Shown one piece after another: positions 58,121 through 64,000 of a stretch of DNA of 64,000 bases (its first letter is position 1; every line of letters begins with the position of its first letter). The notes beneath the pieces were generated by a model, which did no database searches, was not told the DNA's origin, and saw only the letters and a list, made by a program, of their open reading frames with translations. Where the stretch lies: contig CACDSA010000001.1 of the NCBI GenBank assembly GCA_902555185.1, positions 47,313 to 111,312 of the forward strand. Direction: 5' to 3'. A program made the translations under genes and the position numbers. The stretch is from an uncultured Pelagibacteraceae bacterium. Lineage in GTDB: Bacteria; Pseudomonadota; Alphaproteobacteria; Pelagibacterales; Pelagibacteraceae.

Positions 58121-59399
58121 TTAAAATATTTTTTGGTGACCAACTTATAACTACCGAAGCACCACCTAAATTTTTATCATCTTTAAACATCAATTTTGCG
58201 TTTTGTCTCTCCAATAAAGTTTTACCTAAGAAAGTTCCAAGACCTAGACCTGAGTTTGAATTTAATTCTAATGATCTGGATCTTATGTATGGTTCACCCA
58301 ATTTTTGAATTATATCTTTAGGGAACCCTGGCCCATCATCATTCACTGTGATTTTTATTTCTTTATCATTGCTAGTTAGAAAAACGTTAACTCTAGTTTT
58401 TGAAAATTTAATCGCATTACCTATAAAATTTCTCAATCCATAGATCATTTCCGCTGATCTTTGAATATCAATTTTATTTTTATCATTATCAGATACCAAG
58501 ATAATTTCTTTTGAAGAAGTTTCTTTAAACGAATTTATAATTTCCTCAAGTAAATTTTCTAATTTTGTTGAACTAAAAAATTTATCCTCCTCAATCTGTT
58601 TTTTTGAAATTCTTTTTAAGATCTCACTACATCTTTTAGATTGGCTAATTAATAGATCAATATCTTTTGATAGTTCATTATTGTCTCCAATTTCTTTTTT
58701 TAATTCTTTTGCAACTACACTTATTGTAGCTAATGGTGTTCCTAGAGAATGTGCTGCTGCTGCAGCTTGCCCCCCTAAAGACTCTAATTCGTACTCCTTA
58801 TAAATCACCTCTTGAAGTTTTTTAAAAGCTTCCTCTGTTTTCTTTTTTTCACCAGAGAAACGAATACCAAAATAACTTAAAAATATTAAACCAATTAATA
58901 TAGAGATTATTATTCCAATTTTGTAAAAATTTGGAAAGTGTAATAAGTTCATGTCCTCCCCTGGTAAAGGTAAATGAAAAAATGATATAGTTAACAAAAG
59001 TAATGACGTTATTAATCCTAAAATAATTGTTGTACCCATACTTAAAAATGTTGAGGAAACAATGGCTGGGATCACTAGGAGAAAAGAAAAAGGATTAAAA
59101 ATTCCTCCCGTCAGATAAAGAAGAGCACTTAATTGAATTAAATCGATCAGTAGGAATGGAGCTGCATAGAAATCTTTTAATTGATTGATTTTAATACCAA
59201 ATTGAAGATACAAATTTGTTGCTAAACCCAGTGAAATGATCAAATAACTTTCTATAATAGGGAACGGTAAATTTAAGTAATAAAAAACTATACTAATTGC
59301 TAAAATTTGACCAATAATAGCTATATATCTTAAAATTGTTAATGTATTTTTATCTAAGCTTAAGTTCTCTTTTGTTCGAAAAAGAGTGGAAAGGTTCAT
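58110..59399 (-). CDS. regB: RegB/PrrB/ActS-type sensor histidine kinase
   Basis: Six TM segments, AAAAAHSLGTPLATISVVAKEL H-box, GPGFPKDII, GLGLGTFLGKTLLERQNA. Confidence 0.9.
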   Translation of the reverse strand: MNLSTLFRTKENLSLDKNTLTILRYIAIIGQILAISIVFYYLNLPFPIIESYLIISLGLATNLYLQFGIKINQLKDFYAAPFLLIDLIQLSALLYLTGGIFNPFSFLLVIPAIVSSTFLSMGTTIILGLITSLLLLTISFFHLPLPGEDMNLLHFPNFYKIGIIISILIGLIFLSYFGIRFSGEKKKTEEAFKKLQEVIYKEYELESLGGQAAAAAHSLGTPLATISVVAKELKKEIGDNNELSKDIDLLISQSKRCSEILKRISKKQIEEDKFFSSTKLENLLEEIINSFKETSSKEIILVSDNDKNKIDIQRSAEMIYGLRNFIGNAIKFSKTRVNVFLTSNDKEIKITVNDDGPGFPKDIIQKLGEPYIRSRSLELNSNSGLGLGTFLGKTLLERQNAKLMFKDDKNLGGASVVISWSPKNILINA

Positions 59400-59406
59400 T
59401 ATCTAA

Positions 59407-61464
59407 TTAAATGTCTAGGTTGATAACATCTAAAGCATTATTAGTAATAAAATCCTTTCGCGGAGCGACTTCATCACCCATCAAAATTTCAATCATTTTT
59501 TGATCTTCTTTTGATTTGTCTTTAGTGCCTTTTGTGTACTGAACTCTTAACATGGTTCTATTATCAGGATTTAATGTTGTTTCCCACAATTCTTCAGGAT
59601 TCATTTCACCTAAACCTTTAAATCTTTGGATAGAAAGTTTTTCCTTCTGCTCTTGTAAGTATTTTTTAAATTCTGTAGTTCCTTTTTTAATCTTTTTATC
59701 TTTAGTTTCAGATTTTAAAATATAATTTTCCAATTCTTTCTCGTCTTTAATATAAACACTTTTATTTGCTTTAGTTACTTTAAATAATGGTGGTTGAGCT
59801 AAATATACATGACCATTTTCTATAAGTTGATTGAATGGGTAATTATTAAAAAAAGTAAGAAGAAGAGTTCTTATATGAGATCCATCAACGTCCGCATCCG
59901 TCATAATTACAATTTTATCATAACGAAGATTTTCTATATTAAAGTCTTTTGAACCAGTTCCTAAAGCATTAATCAACGTGACGATTTCACTTGATGACAT
60001 CATTTTGGATAAAGCTTTGGTTGATTGATCTTCCCCATTTTTTTTTCCATTTACAAAAGTATTTAAAATTTTACCTCTTAAAGGTAATACAGCTTGAAAC
60101 TCTCTTACTCTACCTTGTTTTGCCGAGCCACCAGCTGAGTCACCCTCTACTATAAATAACTCTGTACCTTCTCTTTTTTGGATTTGGCAGTCCGCAAGTT
60201 TACCCGGTAAGCCTGAAAGTTCAAAAGTTCCTTTACGCCTAACGCTATCTCTTGCTTTTCTGGCTACATCTCGCGCCATAGCTGCTTGAGTAATTTTTTC
60301 TATAATAACTTTAGAGATAGACGGATTTTGATCAAACCAGGTAGAAACTTTTTCACCAATTATATTCTCTACAATGTTTCTTATTTCGGAAGATACTAAT
60401 TTATCTTTTGTTTGTGACGAAAATTTTGGGTCAGGCATTTTTATTGAAAGAACTGCAGTCAAACCCTCTTTTATATCTTCTCCAGATAATGTTAATTTAT
60501 TTTTTTTATTATTTCTATCGTTTGCATATTTATTTATCACCCTCGTTAGCGCGCTTCTAAATCCTAATAAATGCGTCCCTCCATCTTTTTGGGGAATATT
60601 GTTAGTAAAAGGTAAAACTTCCTCTGAATAGCCTGCATTCCATTCAAAAGAACATTCTACTACAACATTATTTTTAGAAGAGTTGACGTAAATAGGTTTT
60701 TTGAAAACTTCTTTATCATTTTTGTTTGTTAAAACTGGCTTTTTATTGTTTATATGTTTTACAAACTCAACAATCCCTCCATCATATTTGTGTAAATATT
60801 CTTTTGTTTTTTTTGAAGAATTGTCAATTAAAGAAATTGATATACCTTTATTTAAGAAAGCTAACTCTCTGATTCTTTTTTCTAGAATATTGCTACTAAA
60901 TTTTATCGATGAAAATATATTTTTTGACGGTAAAAATGTGATTCTTGTACCTCTTTTTTTTGTTTTTCCGACCTGTTTTAATGGTTTAGAAGAGTTTCCG
61001 TCTTTAAAGATAACTTCATATTCTTTTCCATCTCTAAAAATTTTTAATTCCAGCTTTTCTGATAGTGCATTTACCACTGATACTCCTACGCCATGTAAAC
61101 CACCTGAAACTTTGTAAGATTCATGATCAAATTTTCCACCTGCGTGCAATTGGGTCATAATTACCTCTGCAGCTGAAATTTTTTCACCCTTGTGCATATC
61201 CACTGGGATTCCTCTTCCATCATCTTCGATACTAACAGTATTATCTTGATTTATTGTAACAATGATATTTTTACAATGTCCCGCTAATGCTTCGTCAATA
61301 GAATTATCGATCACTTCAAAAACCATATGATGTAAACCAGAGCCATCATCTGTGTCTCCAATGTACATTCCAGGTCTTTTTCTTACTGCATCTAGTCCTT
61401 TAAGAACTTTAATGGCATCCGCGCCATAAGATTGGTTATTAATTAACTCTTTTTTTTTTGACAT
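59407..61464 (-). CDS. gyrB: DNA gyrase subunit B
   Basis: VRKRPGMYIGDTDDGSGLHHMVFEVIDNSIDEALAG, ELFIVEGDSAGGSAKQGR, QRFKGLGEMNPEELWETT. Confidence 0.97.
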   Translation of the reverse strand: MSKKKELINNQSYGADAIKVLKGLDAVRKRPGMYIGDTDDGSGLHHMVFEVIDNSIDEALAGHCKNIIVTINQDNTVSIEDDGRGIPVDMHKGEKISAAEVIMTQLHAGGKFDHESYKVSGGLHGVGVSVVNALSEKLELKIFRDGKEYEVIFKDGNSSKPLKQVGKTKKRGTRITFLPSKNIFSSIKFSSNILEKRIRELAFLNKGISISLIDNSSKKTKEYLHKYDGGIVEFVKHINNKKPVLTNKNDKEVFKKPIYVNSSKNNVVVECSFEWNAGYSEEVLPFTNNIPQKDGGTHLLGFRSALTRVINKYANDRNNKKNKLTLSGEDIKEGLTAVLSIKMPDPKFSSQTKDKLVSSEIRNIVENIIGEKVSTWFDQNPSISKVIIEKITQAAMARDVARKARDSVRRKGTFELSGLPGKLADCQIQKREGTELFIVEGDSAGGSAKQGRVREFQAVLPLRGKILNTFVNGKKNGEDQSTKALSKMMSSSEIVTLINALGTGSKDFNIENLRYDKIVIMTDADVDGSHIRTLLLTFFNNYPFNQLIENGHVYLAQPPLFKVTKANKSVYIKDEKELENYILKSETKDKKIKKGTTEFKKYLQEQKEKLSIQRFKGLGEMNPEELWETTLNPDNRTMLRVQYTKGTKDKSKEDQKMIEILMGDEVAPRKDFITNNALDVINLDI

Positions 61465-61599
61465 TTTATTTTTTTAAGAAATTTCAATATATCATTTTTT
61501 TTTGACAATATAAAACGTATGTGCAACTAGATGTTCTAAAAGTATTCAGTACCAACAGTTTTGATCGAAAAATAAAAAAAAAATCTAATTTTTATATTT

Positions 61600-62715
61600 T
61601 TAGATTTTCATTGGCATAATTACATAATAACTATTCTTATCTGATAAATCCTCAATGAGAACGGGGGATACGGAGTCTTTAAAATTCATTTTTAAATTTT
61701 TATCCTCAATCTCGGAAGCAATATCAATTAGATATTTAGAATTGAAACTGATATTTAAATTATCAGAACTAAATTTAGCATTAATTATCTCGTTTCCCTC
61801 TCCCGAGTTTGCGCTATTAACAGAAAGCTGAATTTTATCTTTATTAATTGCTAATTTTACTCCTTCTTTTCTATCCAAAGAAACACTAGCCACTCTTTCA
61901 ATTGAAGATATAAAATCTTTTGAGGAAACTAATAATGATTTGTCATTTTTTTCAGGAACAACTTTTTTATAATCTGGAAATTTACCATCAATAACTTTTG
62001 AAATGAATCTAATTGTGCCTAAAGTAAATTTTATTCTATTTTCATCAACTTGCATGGTTAGTGGTTCAGTATTTTCTGATAAAAGCGCACATAACTGATA
62101 AACAGATTTTCTAGGTATAATCAAAGAGGGAAATTTATCAATATTTTTTATCTCTAAACTGCTTGACGACAATCTATGACTATCTGTTGCAACGCCAGTT
62201 AAAAAATTTCTGCCGTGTGCTTCGGTTAAATGTAAAAAAATTCCATTTAGATAATGTCTCGTATCATCATTTGATATAGATATTCTAGCTTTATTTAGAA
62301 GTTTTAAAAATTTACTATTTTCTAAATCTATTTCGGAGCCTTCAAAATTGTCAGCAAAAGTTGGAAAGTTATCTGTTGGTAGACATAAAAGATTGAAATC
62401 TGAATTTTCACTTTTAAGACTGAGTCTGTTTTCAGACTTTAATTCAAAACTCAATTCTGAATTAAGAGAAATTTTCCTTAATATGTCAAAAAGTATTGCA
62501 GCAGAAGTTGTGGTGCTACCATCTTTGATAATTTTTACATCATTAATTTCGTCAAAAAAAACAATATCCAAATCAGTCGCAACTATCGAAAGTTTCCTGT
62601 CTTTTAATTGAAGTAAAACATTTGAAAGTATTGGTAAGGTATTCTTTTTTTCAACCACACCTTGAACAAAATTTAAGGATTTTAAAAGAGTATCTCTTTT
62701 TACTTTAAATTGCAT
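61600..62715 (-). CDS. dnaN: DNA polymerase III subunit beta
   Basis: RDTLLKSLNFVQGVVEKKNTLPILSNVLLQ, C-terminal YYVIMPMKI. Confidence 0.95.
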   Translation of the reverse strand: MQFKVKRDTLLKSLNFVQGVVEKKNTLPILSNVLLQLKDRKLSIVATDLDIVFFDEINDVKIIKDGSTTTSAAILFDILRKISLNSELSFELKSENRLSLKSENSDFNLLCLPTDNFPTFADNFEGSEIDLENSKFLKLLNKARISISNDDTRHYLNGIFLHLTEAHGRNFLTGVATDSHRLSSSSLEIKNIDKFPSLIIPRKSVYQLCALLSENTEPLTMQVDENRIKFTLGTIRFISKVIDGKFPDYKKVVPEKNDKSLLVSSKDFISSIERVASVSLDRKEGVKLAINKDKIQLSVNSANSGEGNEIINAKFSSDNLNISFNSKYLIDIASEIEDKNLKMNFKDSVSPVLIEDLSDKNSYYVIMPMKI

Positions 62716-62719
62716 TTTG

Positions 62720-64000
62720 TTATTGTTCTAACAATAAACTTTTAATCTGATTTATATTTTTTTTCATTTCGTCATCTTGTTCAGATAGTCTAGTAATGGT
62801 TTTAACAGCATGTATCACTGTTGTATGGTCCCTATTAGCAAATCTTCTACCTATTTCAGGTAGTGATCGACTTGTCATTTTTTTTGCTAAGTACATTGCA
62901 ATTTGTCTTGGTCTTGCTAAAGGTCTTGACCTTCGTTGAGACAGCATATCACTCAATAGAATATTGTAATAATTTGAAACTATATTTTGAATTTTATCAA
63001 TTGTAATGACTCTAATTTGGCTAAAAACATCTTTTAGAATATTTTTACAATCTGAAATATTAAGAATTTTATTGTGCACCCTGCTAAAAGCAATTACTCT
63101 GTTCAAAACACCTATTAACTCTCTTATATTTGTTTTACTTTCCTGGGCTATATAATTAATTACTTCATCATTTAATTTTATACTTTCTTTAAATTGATTT
63201 TGAATTTCTTCTATTTTCATTTTTATAATTTTTATTTTTAGCTCTTGATCCGGGGCTTCTATGTCTACTACTAGGCCTCCAGCTAATCTTGACTTGATTC
63301 GTTCTTGTACCCTATCTAATTTCATTGGTGATCTGTCTGAAGAAATTATAATCTGTGATCCTTTATCCATAAGACTATTGAAAGTATGAAAGAACTCTTC
63401 TTGGAGGCTGTCTTTTCCGCTTATAAACTGAATATCATCAATTATAAAAACCGAGGATTTTCTAAAAAAATCTTTAAAGTTTACCATATCGTTTTTTTTG
63501 ATAGATTTAATAAAATGATACATAAATCTCTCAGCAGATATAAACATCACATTATTGTCATTTTGAAGCTCTAGTCCAATTGCATTTAAAAGATGAGTTT
63601 TCCCTAAACCCACACCGCCACAAATATAAAGTGGGTTGTAACGTGATAGATGTTCGCAAACCTTTTTGGAGTATGAAAGTGCAATGTCGTTACTCTTTCC
63701 CTGAATGAAATTACTGAAGTTCAAATTTGGATTTAACCTATTATAATTAAGAATAGAGTCTTTTATTTCGGTAACTTTGTTGAGCTCGCTAATTTTAATA
63801 AATTCCTGGTTTTGCTTATTTTCTTCAATAATTTTAAATTCAATTCTATTTAGACTTAATTTGAAGTTTTTAACTTGTTCTAATATTTTGTCTAAATACC
63901 TTGAAACAATCCAATCTCTAAAAAATCTTGTTGGGACCCCTAAAATTAAGTAATCATTAAATTCTTTGACTAAAGATATTTTTTGCAACCAGCTATTGTA
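62720..64000 (-). CDS. dnaA: Chromosomal replication initiator DnaA (5' end beyond window)
   Basis: NLNFSNFIQGKSNDIAL, YICGGVGLGKTHLLNAIG, FIIDDIQFISGK, NRDHTTVIHAVKTI; frame open to the window end (YNSWLQKISLV). Confidence 0.95.
   Translation of the reverse strand, partial: YNSWLQKISLVKEFNDYLILGVPTRFFRDWIVSRYLDKILEQVKNFKLSLNRIEFKIIEENKQNQEFIKISELNKVTEIKDSILNYNRLNPNLNFSNFIQGKSNDIALSYSKKVCEHLSRYNPLYICGGVGLGKTHLLNAIGLELQNDNNVMFISAERFMYHFIKSIKKNDMVNFKDFFRKSSVFIIDDIQFISGKDSLQEEFFHTFNSLMDKGSQIIISSDRSPMKLDRVQERIKSRLAGGLVVDIEAPDQELKIKIIKMKIEEIQNQFKESIKLNDEVINYIAQESKTNIRELIGVLNRVIAFSRVHNKILNISDCKNILKDVFSQIRVITIDKIQNIVSNYYNILLSDMLSQRRSRPLARPRQIAMYLAKKMTSRSLPEIGRRFANRDHTTVIHAVKTITRLSEQDDEMKKNINQIKSLLLEQ

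Noticed and set aside
1-64000. CRISPR array, tRNA/rRNA genes, prophage, IS elements
   Set aside because: No regularly spaced repeats, no cloverleaf or rRNA sequence noticed by eye, no integrase/transposase/structural phage ORFs in any frame.

Overview
AT-rich, gene-dense 64 kb window whose gene content (ChvG/ChvI, RegA/RegB-type regulators, a trpFBA-accD-folC block, dnaA-dnaN-gyrB) fits a streamlined marine alphaproteobacterium, probably Pelagibacterales/SAR11-like (inference from gene content and low GC). Most of it is housekeeping: rpsA-ihfB-pyrF-trpF-trpB-trpA-accD-folC, trxA, sbcB, rmuC, rlmN, purEK, cfa, hsp20, an RND pump, ahcY, polA, a polyamine cluster and gyrB-dnaN-dnaA. The main accessory locus is at about 10.2-15.4 kb. 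It is a compact operon of overlapping genes: a Vsr-like endonuclease, a winged-helix-like protein, a GHKL/MORC-type ATPase carrying apparent Big_2-like Ig domains, and two small ORFs. It diverges from a beta-class N4C/N6A DNA methyltransferase across a spacer with several inverted repeats. This looks like a non-canonical ATP-dependent restriction-modification or defence system. Secondary points of interest: a +1 frameshift in trpB with altered catalytic motifs in TrpB, TrpA, TrpF and FolC; a deoxyhypusine-synthase-like protein lacking the canonical catalytic Lys; a very Lys/Arg-rich coiled-coil protein whose start codon abuts a perfect hairpin; and several small ORFs missing from the ORF track. 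No tRNA, rRNA, CRISPR array, prophage or IS element was recognised.
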